A DNA stretch of 7,944 nt from an uncultured Microcaldota archaeon (GCA_903835325.1 CAILMU010000089.1:1-7944), one strand, 5' to 3'. Shown: positions 1-6,872, numbered from the stretch's first letter. Numbers and translations: made by a program. Notes: a model not told the origin generated them from the letters alone.

Positions 1-160
1 CGATGAGGCGCGGCAGCCCTGTCGGCACGTGCTCGGCCACACCTGCGTAGTGGAAGGTACGCATCGTCATCTGCGTGCCAGGCTCTCCTATGCTCTGGGC
101 GCATACCACTCCTACAGCTTCATACGCAGGGATTGTCACGTTTGGTTTCTTAACGACCAT
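1..160 (-). CDS. rpoA2: RNA polymerase subunit A'' (Rpo1C), 5' part only
   Basis: This is the C-terminal part of the largest subunit of DNA-directed RNA polymerase; A'' carries the trigger loop and the jaw. The 53 visible codons hold the trigger-loop signature AQSIGEPGTQM (about residues 20-30), then TFHYAG, whose His is the catalytic trigger-loop histidine, and GLPRLI near the left edge, where the gene leaves the window. The ATG at 158-160 is chosen because a GAGGT motif lies 8 nt upstream and an in-frame TGA at 182-184 closes the frame 7 codons above it. A TTG at 164-166 is the only other in-frame candidate. Other archaeal A'' proteins usually have several tens of residues before the conserved EAVGVV block; here there are only about 13. 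It lies 55 bp after rpoA1, as in the standard archaeal rpoH-B-A operon. The identification is firm and the exact start fairly sure. Confidence 0.95.
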   Translation of the reverse strand, partial: MVVKKPNVTIPAYEAVGVVCAQSIGEPGTQMTMRTFHYAGVAEHVPTGLPRLI

Positions 161-168
161 AATCAACG

Positions 169-173
169 ACCTC
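169..173 (-). promoter_or_regulatory. Ribosome-binding site of rpoA2
   Basis: GAGGT on the minus strand, 8 nt before the ATG at 158-160, in the short gap after the rpoA1 stop. It decides the start: no other in-frame ATG exists before the upstream TGA, so the short N-terminus of A'' appears genuine. Confidence 0.7.
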
Positions 174-215
174 GGGAAATATCAAGATATTACCATCTTC
201 TTCCTGGCGTCCTCA

Positions 216-2963
216 TCACGCCGTATCTATATCATCCTGCTTCACGACATCCATCGCGGCGGCTTTTGACGAGTACATCGGGTCCTTGCCGTCCCCGCCG
301 TAATAGAACTGTATGATGCTCATGTCCGCGTTCCGGACGGTCATGTCGTCGAATACGACAAGGTCCTGCAATGCGTTGATGAGCCTCCTCTGCATGTAGC
401 CTGAACGGGCTGTCCTGATCGCCGTGTTGACCAGGGCTTCCCTCCCTCCCATGGACGCGTAGATGTATTCATACGGCGTCATCCCTGTGTGGAAAGAGGA
501 ATAGATGAATCCCTTCTCCATGGCAGTAAGCGCGCCCGGCTTGAAATACGGGAGCAGCCTCTTCCTGTATCCGCGGACGAGACGCTTGCTCCGCACGGTC
601 TGCTGTGCGACGATGGCTGACATCTGGATCGCGTTCAGCAGGCTTCCACGGGCGCCTATCTTGGCCATGATGATGGACGGGTTCTTGAGGCCGAGGTCGG
701 ATTCAACGACTTTGCCTATCTCGTCGCGGGTCTTGCTGGTTATCTCGACCACCATACCTTCAAGGGTCTCTTTCAGGCTCATGCCAGGTGCGCGCTCAAG
801 GGATTTGTTCCTGTACTGCATGACCAGGTTGTCTATCTCGCGGTTCATCTTGTCTGTTATCTCCTTGCATTTCTCCTCGGCTTTCGGCGAGATGGTGTAA
901 TCGCGCAGCGAAACCGAGAGGCCGTGCATCGAGATGGCCTCCAATGCCAGGCGCGTCGCCCGGTCCAGGAATATCCTCGTCTCTTCAGGCCCGTGCCTGA
1001 TGAACATGGTCTCGAGCAGCTCCCCTTCCATAGCCTTGCTCTCGATAGAGCCTTTGAGGAGCTTTCCTCCCTTTATGACTATCTCCTCGCCCATCTTCGA
1101 CATGAGCTTGATATCCATATCGTCGGGAAGAAGCTGCGAGAACAGGAGCTTTCCGGAGAACATGCCCTTATCGGAATCAGGTTTCGGGAGCTCCGTGATG
1201 CCTATCAGGTAGAGGAGGTTCGATGCCTGCTCTTTCGTGTACACTGATTCGTCCTGGGTGAGGAAATATAGGCCGGACACGTGGTCCTCCTGGGGCTTGA
1301 TTATCGGGTGGCCGTGGCGCGGGGATATCATCTGCCCCTCGACCTTCATGAGGTAGCGCGCTTCCGCCTGCGCTTCCGGCGTCTGCATGATGTGCAGGTT
1401 CATCTCATCCCCATCGAAGTCGGCGTTGTACGGCGCGACAGTGACGGGATTCAGGCGGAATGTGCGCCCGGGGAGCACGCGTATCTCGTGCGCCATCATG
1501 GAGATGCGGTGCAGGGAAGGCTGCCGGTTGAATATCGAGATGTCGCCGTCCATTATCTGGCGCTCGATCACTGACCCTACTTTCAGGGCTTCCGCCTGCT
1601 CTTTCCTCATCTCGGGCGTGTCGCCGACTTTTATCCTCTTGGCGTCCGCCCTTATGATATAGACCGCTTTCGGATACTCTTCGGCCATGATGAGCTTCTT
1701 GCAGTATTCGACATTCCAATCGGTCACGAACATGGGGACCGTTAGCTCCTCAGCAATAGCTTTGGGGACCCCGACCTCGTTTAGGCTTATCCTCGGGTCC
1801 GGCGATATCACCGTACGGGCGGAGAAGTTCACACGCTTTCCCGACAGGTTGTATCGGAACCGGCCTTCTTTGCCTTTGAGCCTCTGCGCGAGCGTCTTCA
1901 ACGGCCTGCCGCTTCTGTGGCGCGCCGGGGGGATGTTCGCCGTCTCGTTGTCGAAATAGGTCGTGACATGGTATTGGAGCAGCTCCCAGAGATCCTCGAT
2001 GATGAGCTGCGGAGCGCCAGCGTTGATGTTGGCTTCGAGCTTCTGGTTGATCCTGATGATGTCGACCAGCTTGTGCGTGAGGTCGTCTTCGCTCCTCTCT
2101 CCAGTCTCCAGCGTGATCGAAGGCCGCACATTGACAGGCGGAACAGGAAGCACTGTGAGTATCATCCATTCCGGCCTGGAATAAAGCGGATCGAACCCGA
2201 GCTGGCGCAGGTCATCATCCCTGATGGATGCTATCCAGTCGCGGATGTCTGTCGGGAGCATGTTGTCCTTGTCCCTGATTATCGTCGTGGGTTTGAGGAG
2301 CTTGATCTCCGGGAGGACCGCGCCGCAGTTGTTGCATTTCTTCGTGGCCTTCTCGCCCTTCTCCCTCTTCTTGGCGACGGCTTCGACTTCCTGCGCCACC
2401 ACTGCCGTATCGGCTTTCTCAGCGCCAGCAGGAACCTCAAGAGCGGCTTCTTTCCCCTTGCCTTTCTTTGAAGCCTTCTCGCCCTTGGCTGGTTTCTCCT
2501 TCACTGGCTTCTCCGCCTCTATCAGGAGCGGGACGCCGATGTCGGCGGCGGCTGCCGCAGGCAATGCGGGTTTCTCGATGACCTTCTCATCGACGCTCTT
2601 CTCTATCTCCTCGATAGCGACTTTCGGAGGCTTCTTGCCGAGAACCTTGAAGCAGGTCGGGCAGGTGGATTTCAATACATAATATATGTGCTTGGCGAAT
2701 TCCACGTGCATGACCGGGCGCACCATGTCGATGTGGCCGAAATGGCCGGGGCACTCCTTGACGCGCCCTCCGCAGGTCTTGCATCGCAGGCCGGGGTCCA
2801 CGACACCGAGCTTGGTGTCCACAAGGCCGCCGTCTATCGGATACCCGTCATCGTCGTACGTGTCCGGCACGGTTATCTTCGATGCCGACATCTTCCTCAC
2901 CATCTCCGGCGAGAAAAGGGAGAATTTCAGTTTGTCCAGGACTTTCTTGACTTCCGCAACCAT
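216..2963 (-). CDS. rpoA1: RNA polymerase subunit A' (Rpo1N)
   Basis: This is the N-terminal part of the largest catalytic subunit of archaeal RNA polymerase, 915 residues and slightly longer than usual (about 860-900). The N-terminal clamp zinc site is C61, C64, C71, H74 (CPGHFGHI). A second site uses C101, C104 and C210, C213, with a roughly 100-residue Lys/Glu/Ala-rich insert between the pairs. Next come the switch/lid region (GKRVNFSARTVISPDP, 375-390), the active-site motif NADFDGD (513-519) whose three Asp bind Mg2+, the funnel, GARGS (770-774) and the bridge helix (about 832-866, ending in GYMQRRL). Bridge-helix positions 843 and 846 are Ala and Asn where Gly and Asp are usual. The protein ends in the normal A' fashion (QFYYGGDGKDPM plus a short tail), so A'/A'' is split at the usual place. 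The ATG at 2961-2963 has a weak GGGGT 7 nt upstream. It lies 49 bp after rpoB1 in the same operon. Confidence 0.98.
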   Translation of the reverse strand: MVAEVKKVLDKLKFSLFSPEMVRKMSASKITVPDTYDDDGYPIDGGLVDTKLGVVDPGLRCKTCGGRVKECPGHFGHIDMVRPVMHVEFAKHIYYVLKSTCPTCFKVLGKKPPKVAIEEIEKSVDEKVIEKPALPAAAAADIGVPLLIEAEKPVKEKPAKGEKASKKGKGKEAALEVPAGAEKADTAVVAQEVEAVAKKREKGEKATKKCNNCGAVLPEIKLLKPTTIIRDKDNMLPTDIRDWIASIRDDDLRQLGFDPLYSRPEWMILTVLPVPPVNVRPSITLETGERSEDDLTHKLVDIIRINQKLEANINAGAPQLIIEDLWELLQYHVTTYFDNETANIPPARHRSGRPLKTLAQRLKGKEGRFRYNLSGKRVNFSARTVISPDPRISLNEVGVPKAIAEELTVPMFVTDWNVEYCKKLIMAEEYPKAVYIIRADAKRIKVGDTPEMRKEQAEALKVGSVIERQIMDGDISIFNRQPSLHRISMMAHEIRVLPGRTFRLNPVTVAPYNADFDGDEMNLHIMQTPEAQAEARYLMKVEGQMISPRHGHPIIKPQEDHVSGLYFLTQDESVYTKEQASNLLYLIGITELPKPDSDKGMFSGKLLFSQLLPDDMDIKLMSKMGEEIVIKGGKLLKGSIESKAMEGELLETMFIRHGPEETRIFLDRATRLALEAISMHGLSVSLRDYTISPKAEEKCKEITDKMNREIDNLVMQYRNKSLERAPGMSLKETLEGMVVEITSKTRDEIGKVVESDLGLKNPSIIMAKIGARGSLLNAIQMSAIVAQQTVRSKRLVRGYRKRLLPYFKPGALTAMEKGFIYSSFHTGMTPYEYIYASMGGREALVNTAIRTARSGYMQRRLINALQDLVVFDDMTVRNADMSIIQFYYGGDGKDPMYSSKAAAMDVVKQDDIDTA

Positions 2964-3012
2964 AATGACAACCCCATTTTCGAAGCATGAATAAATGAAA
3001 AATTTCTATTTC

Positions 3013-4848
3013 TCATCCCTTGTCTTTGACTATCATCCTCGGGAAGATGTAGAGGGACTTTATCTCGTCCAGCAGCAGCTTGAAGGCGTAGCTCATCTCG
3101 ATAGGCTCCACGTTCTCGCTCTCGCAGATTGGGCAGACGTCCTTGTTGCGCGCGTAATCATGCGTGGCGATGGATCCGCACTCCGTGCAGACCAGCTGGA
3201 TCGTCTTGTCGCTCTCCTCGAGCAGCCTTTCCTTGATGAGCATGCTTGCGCCATAGCCGATGAGGCAGTCGCGTTCCATCTCACCGAAACGGAGGCCCCC
3301 TTCGCGGGCGCGCCCTTCGGTCGGCTGGTGCGTGAGCAGCTGCACCGGCCCTCTGCTTCGGACATGCATCTTGTTCGATACAAGGTGGTGGAGCCTCTGG
3401 TAGAATACGACGCCGATGAATATCCTTGCCTTGATCTGCTCTCCTGTGAGGCCGTCGTATAGTATCTCTTCTCCGCTGTCCTCGAAACCGGCTTTCGTGA
3501 GTATCTCCTTGAACTCCTCTTCCGTGCTTCCGCTGAATGCGGTCCCGCTCATGAGCACCCCTGCCATGGAACCGGCTTTTCCGCCGAGGGTCTCGAGCAG
3601 GTGGCCAGCCGTCATACGGGAAGGTATGGCGTGCGGGTTCACGATAAGGTCCGGCGTGATGCCTGTTGCTGTGAATGGCATATCCTCGTGCGGGACGAGC
3701 AGTCCGATGACTCCCTTCTGCCCATGGCGCGATGCTATCTTGTCCCCGATCTCAGGTACTTTCGGGCTCCTTATCCTCACTTTCACGAGGCGGTTTCCGC
3801 CCGGGCCTTCGGTCACAAGGACAGAATCTACTTTCCCTTTCTCCCCGCTCTTCAATGAGAGCGAGCTCTCGCGTTTCTTCTCTTCTACTGCTCCGAAGAC
3901 GGATATCTCCTCGAGGAACCTCGGCGGGGACGTCTTCCCCACAAGGACCTCTTTGCCTTCGACTTCGCTCTCGGGCATGATGACGCCTTCTTCGGAGAGA
4001 TGTCGGTAGGCTTCTTCGCCCCTATACCCTACGACGTCAGGGGTCGGAAGCTCGATCTTGTCCTTCTGCCCCCCGGGGTACATCCTTTCCTCGGTCTCGT
4101 ATGTCTTGAACATGCACACGCGCTCGAGCCCGCGGTCGACGGCCGAGCGGCTGACTACGATGGCATCGGCCATGTTGTATCCGTGATAGCTTGTGAGCGC
4201 GACGACGCAGTTCTGCCCTGCGGCCTTGTCTTTCAGCTTCAGGGCCTTATAGAGGCTCGTCTGGACCAGAGGCTCCTGAGGATAATACATCACATATCCT
4301 CTTGTGTCGAAGCGCTGGCTGAAATTAGTGGAATACACGCCCAGGGATTGTTTCGCCATGGCGCAGGCCATGGTGATCCTCGGCGAAGAGTTGTGCTCCG
4401 GATAAGGCAGGACCCCTGCGACGACTCCGAAGATGTTGGCCGGATCCACCTCGAGATGCGTATGGTCCGGGGTGATGTCTTTCTCATGTATAGCGATGAG
4501 CGTGTTCTCCTCTTCCTGCGCATCCAGGAATTCGACTATCCCCATCTTCACCAGGTGATGCCAGTTCAGTTCGTTGTTCCGCAGTCTCGCCAGTATCTCG
4601 GGCGTAAGGCGCGACTTGCCGTTCTCGACTACTATATACGGCCTCCTCACCCTGCCTTTGTCTGTCAGGATGTGCAGTTCGTTGAGTTTGGCATTGTAGA
4701 ATATGTTCGCCTGGCCGCTGAGCTCGTTGTTCCTGCGGCGCTCCCGAAGGCGCTCGGCTAGGCTCTTCCCGTCGTGGTGGTGGTACTTGAGCGCTCCGTT
4801 GATGAATATCTTGGTCTTGTCCGAAACAGGTCTCCGTCGTTTAACCAT
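3013..4848 (-). CDS. rpoB1: RNA polymerase subunit B' (Rpo2C)
   Basis: This is the C-terminal half of the second-largest RNA polymerase subunit, 611 residues, covering the wall, hybrid-binding, anchor and clamp parts. Family marks in order: GRVRRP (65-70), SYHGYNMADAIVV (220-232), TYETEERMYPGGQKD (249-263), SRHGQKG (373-379), NPHAIPSRMTAGHLLE (404-419), GGLRFGEMERD (517-527) and a four-cysteine zinc site C554, C557, C572, C575 before the conserved tail EMSYAFKLLLDEIKSL. In the GYN-x-D motif the residue before Asp228 is Ala227 (codon GCC), where polymerases of all domains normally have Glu. The start is well supported: AGGTGA sits 6 nt upstream and overlaps the rpoB2 stop, leaving a 10-bp gap, so the two halves of B are probably translationally coupled. 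Identification is secure. Confidence 0.98.
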   Translation of the reverse strand: MVKRRRPVSDKTKIFINGALKYHHHDGKSLAERLRERRRNNELSGQANIFYNAKLNELHILTDKGRVRRPYIVVENGKSRLTPEILARLRNNELNWHHLVKMGIVEFLDAQEEENTLIAIHEKDITPDHTHLEVDPANIFGVVAGVLPYPEHNSSPRITMACAMAKQSLGVYSTNFSQRFDTRGYVMYYPQEPLVQTSLYKALKLKDKAAGQNCVVALTSYHGYNMADAIVVSRSAVDRGLERVCMFKTYETEERMYPGGQKDKIELPTPDVVGYRGEEAYRHLSEEGVIMPESEVEGKEVLVGKTSPPRFLEEISVFGAVEEKKRESSLSLKSGEKGKVDSVLVTEGPGGNRLVKVRIRSPKVPEIGDKIASRHGQKGVIGLLVPHEDMPFTATGITPDLIVNPHAIPSRMTAGHLLETLGGKAGSMAGVLMSGTAFSGSTEEEFKEILTKAGFEDSGEEILYDGLTGEQIKARIFIGVVFYQRLHHLVSNKMHVRSRGPVQLLTHQPTEGRAREGGLRFGEMERDCLIGYGASMLIKERLLEESDKTIQLVCTECGSIATHDYARNKDVCPICESENVEPIEMSYAFKLLLDEIKSLYIFPRMIVKDKG

Positions 4849-4854
4849 GCGAGA

Positions 4855-4860
4855 TCACCT
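4855..4860 (-). promoter_or_regulatory. Ribosome-binding site of rpoB1, overlapping the rpoB2 stop
   Basis: AGGTGA on the minus strand ends 6 nt before the rpoB1 ATG, and its first two bases are the last two of the rpoB2 TAG stop (4859-4861). Ribosomes ending on rpoB2 are therefore next to the B' start, which would favour coupled, equal synthesis of the two halves (inference). Confidence 0.75.
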
Positions 4861-6313
4861 ACTCCTTCACGTCGTATGCCTTCAGCACACGCTCAATCTC
4901 CTCTTCGTCCATGCCTATCGAGACCTCTGCCATCACCGAGAGGTTCTTCACCAGCGAGCAGCTGGGCCCCTCTGGCGTCTCGTTAGGGCATAGCTTCCCG
5001 ATATGGGTGCCGTGCAGGTCCCTTGCCTTGAAATGAGGATGCTTCTTGGATAGCGGCGATATTATCCTCCGCAAATGCGATATCGTCGAGAGGTAGCTGA
5101 CACGGTCAAGGAGCTGCGAGACACCTGTCTGCCCGGCCACCCAGTTGCCTGTCGCCATCGCGTATTTGATGCGGTCGCCCATCGCGTCCTGCCTGATCAA
5201 AGTGTGCACCTGGAGCCTCCTGCCTCTTGCATCGGCTCTCGATGCCTGGTACACCAGGTCCTTGATGAGGAACTGGAAAGCGTAGCGGAAGAGCTCTTCC
5301 ATCAGGTCGCCTGCGAGTTTGACACGCTTGTTGGCGTAATGGTCCTTGTCATCCGGCGCGATCTCGTGGTTCGAGACCATGGTCGCCCTCTGCGCCATGT
5401 CTATCAGGTATTTCGCCTTGTCCGTCCTGGATGCCGTCGTCACGCCGACATGCGGAAGGAGATAGTTGTCGAGGAGGTTCTCCATCCTGTTCAATCTGAA
5501 CTCGAGCGGCTGGCCCGGCGAGAGCTTCCTGCTGAGCGAATCGACCGCCTCTTCGCGCGTATGCGTCAACTCGTTCTCGATATTGAGTATGATGTCGTTC
5601 TTCATGCGCAGATCCTGCGAGAATGATGCTAGTATCTCGGAATCCTTCTCGAGCCCGAGCACGCGGAGCAGCTGCACAAGCGGAAGGCCGGATGGCGTGG
5701 ATGGGAATTCTGCCGTGTAAAGGCCGTCGTGGTTGCGCTCGACCACGCATCTTGCGCGGAATCCGTGGTAAGTCGAGAAGATCTTCGAGACCGTCCCTCC
5801 GCGCTCCGATGTGACCATGAGCTTGTTCGGAACGAGATCCTCGATGGACACCAGGACACGCTCGCTTCCGTTGATTATGAAATAGCCTCCCGGGTCCTCC
5901 GGGTCCTCGCCGTTCGCCATCAGCTCGTCGCGGCTCATGTTCGAGAGGTAGCATAGTTTGGATTTGAGCATCACCGGTATCTCGCCGATGAACACATCGG
6001 AATAGACCGGCCTCTCGACTCCGTTGAAGACCGGGATTATCTCAAGGAAAACCGGTGCGGCGTATGTCAGGTTTCTCATGCGCGCTTCGTTCGGCAGTAT
6101 CTGGCGGTAACCGCCTTTCACTTCGTAATAACGGGGCTGTTCGATACGAACCTTGCCCAGGCGCAGTTCGAACCCTTCTACGTTCGTGGTTATCTTCGCG
6201 ATCCTGTTGATGACCTGCTGGATGCCCATGTCCACATACTTGTTGTAGGACACGAGCTGCTGGTTCACCAGCGTGTTCACCTTATAATAAGACTCGAGCA
6301 GACTTTCGACCAT
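4859..6313 (-). CDS. rpoB2: RNA polymerase subunit B'' (Rpo2N)
   Basis: This is the N-terminal half of the second-largest RNA polymerase subunit (protrusion, lobe and fork), 484 residues, close to the roughly 490-500 seen for split B'' proteins. Family motifs in order: YFIINGSERVLVSIEDL (144-160), RNHDGLY (193-199), DDKDHYANKRVKLAGDLMEE (321-340), GVSQLLDRVSYLSTISHLRR (397-416), which corresponds to the fork-loop/rifampicin-pocket region of bacterial beta, and RDLHGTHIGKLCPNETPEGP (431-450). The protein stops about 35 residues after that last motif, at the standard B''/B' break. HGTHIG has Ile where Trp is usual, and PSCSLVKNL differs from the common PNCGLVKNL; both are mild divergences. The ATG at 6311-6313 has a GAGGTG 7 nt upstream. 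It is followed by rpoB1 after 10 bp. Confidence 0.98.
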   Translation of the reverse strand: MVESLLESYYKVNTLVNQQLVSYNKYVDMGIQQVINRIAKITTNVEGFELRLGKVRIEQPRYYEVKGGYRQILPNEARMRNLTYAAPVFLEIIPVFNGVERPVYSDVFIGEIPVMLKSKLCYLSNMSRDELMANGEDPEDPGGYFIINGSERVLVSIEDLVPNKLMVTSERGGTVSKIFSTYHGFRARCVVERNHDGLYTAEFPSTPSGLPLVQLLRVLGLEKDSEILASFSQDLRMKNDIILNIENELTHTREEAVDSLSRKLSPGQPLEFRLNRMENLLDNYLLPHVGVTTASRTDKAKYLIDMAQRATMVSNHEIAPDDKDHYANKRVKLAGDLMEELFRYAFQFLIKDLVYQASRADARGRRLQVHTLIRQDAMGDRIKYAMATGNWVAGQTGVSQLLDRVSYLSTISHLRRIISPLSKKHPHFKARDLHGTHIGKLCPNETPEGPSCSLVKNLSVMAEVSIGMDEEEIERVLKAYDVKE

Positions 6314-6320
6314 TTCTATA

Positions 6321-6326
6321 CACCTC
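6321..6326 (-). promoter_or_regulatory. Ribosome-binding site of rpoB2
   Basis: GAGGTG on the minus strand, 7 nt before the rpoB2 ATG: a strong Shine-Dalgarno match at normal spacing. Confidence 0.75.
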
Positions 6327-6353
6327 TATGCCCTAGATGAATATGAGATTGCA

Positions 6354-6377
6354 CTGCGCAACGGAAACGAAGCGCAG
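6354..6377 (-). repeat. Inverted repeat (hairpin) in the rpoH-rpoB2 gap
   Basis: CTGCGC and GCGCAG form a perfect 6-bp stem around a 12-nt loop. Within the loop, two further C-G pairs could form after a TT/TT mismatch. It lies near the middle of the 97-bp gap, the longest inside the operon. No U-run follows it on the minus strand, so it does not look like a terminator. An RNA-processing site, a pausing signal or chance are all possible. Confidence 0.4.
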
Positions 6378-6410
6378 GATTCGGTTTTAGATGCTCCAAG
6401 ACCTGACCCT

Positions 6411-6662
6411 TTACCCCTCTACGACTATCCTGTAAGAAAGATATTTCCCGGTGCCGTCGTTCCTCTCGATCCGTATGAGATCGCCAGGTTTGGCTTTCAA
6501 AGCGCCCACGAGCTGGTCGGTGGGAAGGATTTTCGGCACGGAATTGTCATCCACCCCGAACTTCTTCAGGACCTTCGCCTTCTCAGCGGCGCTGAGGACC
6601 TTCAAATCAGGATTCATTTTATGCGATAAGACATCTACCGTGACTGTTACAGTTTTCTTCAA
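6411..6662 (-). CDS. rpoH: RNA polymerase subunit H (Rpo5)
   Basis: This small RNA polymerase subunit is homologous to the C-terminal domain of eukaryotic Rpb5. It sits at the lower jaw of the enzyme and is needed for early steps of transcription. It has 83 residues, normal for the family (about 75-85). Visible marks are the N-terminal VLSHKMNP, the middle segment LPKILPTDQLVGAL, then KAKPGDLIRIER (56-67) and the terminal strand YLSYRIVVEG. The start is a TTG (6660-6662), supported by AGGTGG 6 nt upstream and by the family N-terminus. Starting at the internal ATG (codon 16) would delete the first conserved strand. It is the first gene of the RNA polymerase operon and is divergent from guaAA. 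This small subunit is unrelated to the bacterial heat-shock sigma factor that shares the symbol. Confidence 0.95.
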   Translation of the reverse strand: MKKTVTVTVDVLSHKMNPDLKVLSAAEKAKVLKKFGVDDNSVPKILPTDQLVGALKAKPGDLIRIERNDGTGKYLSYRIVVEG

Positions 6663-6668
6663 GCAGGA

Positions 6669-6674
6669 CCACCT
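6669..6674 (-). promoter_or_regulatory. Ribosome-binding site supporting the rpoH TTG start
   Basis: AGGTGG on the minus strand, 6 nt before TTG at 6660-6662. The strong site explains how a weak TTG codon can be the start of rpoH. Confidence 0.7.
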
Positions 6675-6685
6675 ATTGACACAGA

Positions 6686-6718
6686 AGAGGACACCTAGCG
6701 GTTAACCTAGGTTCCTCT
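6686..6718 (-). promoter_or_regulatory. Palindromic element / hairpin in the rpoH leader
   Basis: Nested inverted repeats: outer arms AGAGG (6686-6690) and CCTCT (6714-6718), inner arms CCTAG (6694-6698) and CTAGG (6707-6711), with an 8-nt loop. The same stretch also contains two perfect overlapping palindromes, GGTTAACC (6700-6707) and AACCTAGGTT (6704-6713). It sits 11 nt upstream of the rpoH ribosome-binding site and about 30-65 bp downstream of the AT-rich box. It could act as an operator for a dimeric regulator or as an mRNA leader hairpin; the sequence alone does not decide which. Confidence 0.45.
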
Positions 6719-6750
6719 ATCATCCGGACAAATGAAATTAAGAGAGAAAT

Positions 6751-6760
6751 ATTTATAAAT
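6751..6760. promoter_or_regulatory. Palindromic TATA-like box between rpoH and guaAA
   Basis: ATTTATAAAT is self-complementary, so TBP could bind for transcription in either direction. On the plus strand a purine-rich run GAGAGAAAT precedes it, resembling a BRE and favouring the guaAA direction, with a start expected near 6780. On the minus strand it would place a start near 6730 and give rpoH a leader of about 65-70 nt. It is the only clear AT-rich box upstream of the RNA polymerase operon in this gap, so it may serve both genes (inference). Confidence 0.5.
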
Positions 6761-6840
6761 TAGCGCTTTGGAAAACCCAGCCTGAATCCGGTCCGGAATT
6801 TTAGGTTTATCCGCCGCGCCCTTTTTCAGCACGCCGATGG

Positions 6841-6849
6841 ATAATAAAA
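6841..6849 (+). promoter_or_regulatory. Possible second TATA-like box close to guaAA
   Basis: ATAATAAAA is centred about 28 bp upstream of the ATG at 6873, the normal archaeal distance from TATA box to transcription start. If used, it would give a leaderless guaAA mRNA, which would fit the lack of a convincing Shine-Dalgarno before that gene. The match to a TATA box is weaker than the one at 6751-6760. Confidence 0.3.
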
Positions 6850-6872
6850 CCTTCCGCCGGACTAACATGCAT

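Noticed and set aside
29..316. Plus-strand open frame across the rpoA2/rpoA1 junction
   Set aside because: The region is explained by rpoA2, its ribosome-binding site and the rpoA1 end on the other strand; the frame has no family motif.
1917..2471. 184-codon plus-strand open frame antisense to rpoA1
   Set aside because: It is antisense to the conserved A' coding sequence including the zinc-site insert; no recognisable protein features.
2400..2630. Possible frameshift or foreign insertion in rpoA1 at the low-complexity stretch
   Set aside because: The frame stays open and both CxxC pairs flank the stretch correctly, so it reads as an in-frame insert; no target duplication or terminal repeats are visible.
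4000..4761. 253-codon plus-strand open frame antisense to rpoB1
   Set aside because: It lies wholly inside the strongly conserved rpoB1 frame, has no family motif, and is explained by GC-rich codon bias of the opposite strand.
5349..5954. 201-codon minus-strand open frame within rpoB2
   Set aside because: It is out of frame with the conserved B'' protein; its Arg/Pro/Ala-rich composition is typical of a shifted reading of GC-rich coding DNA.
6354..6377. Intrinsic terminator after rpoH
   Set aside because: The hairpin has no following U-run on the minus strand and lies within an operon whose downstream genes are essential.
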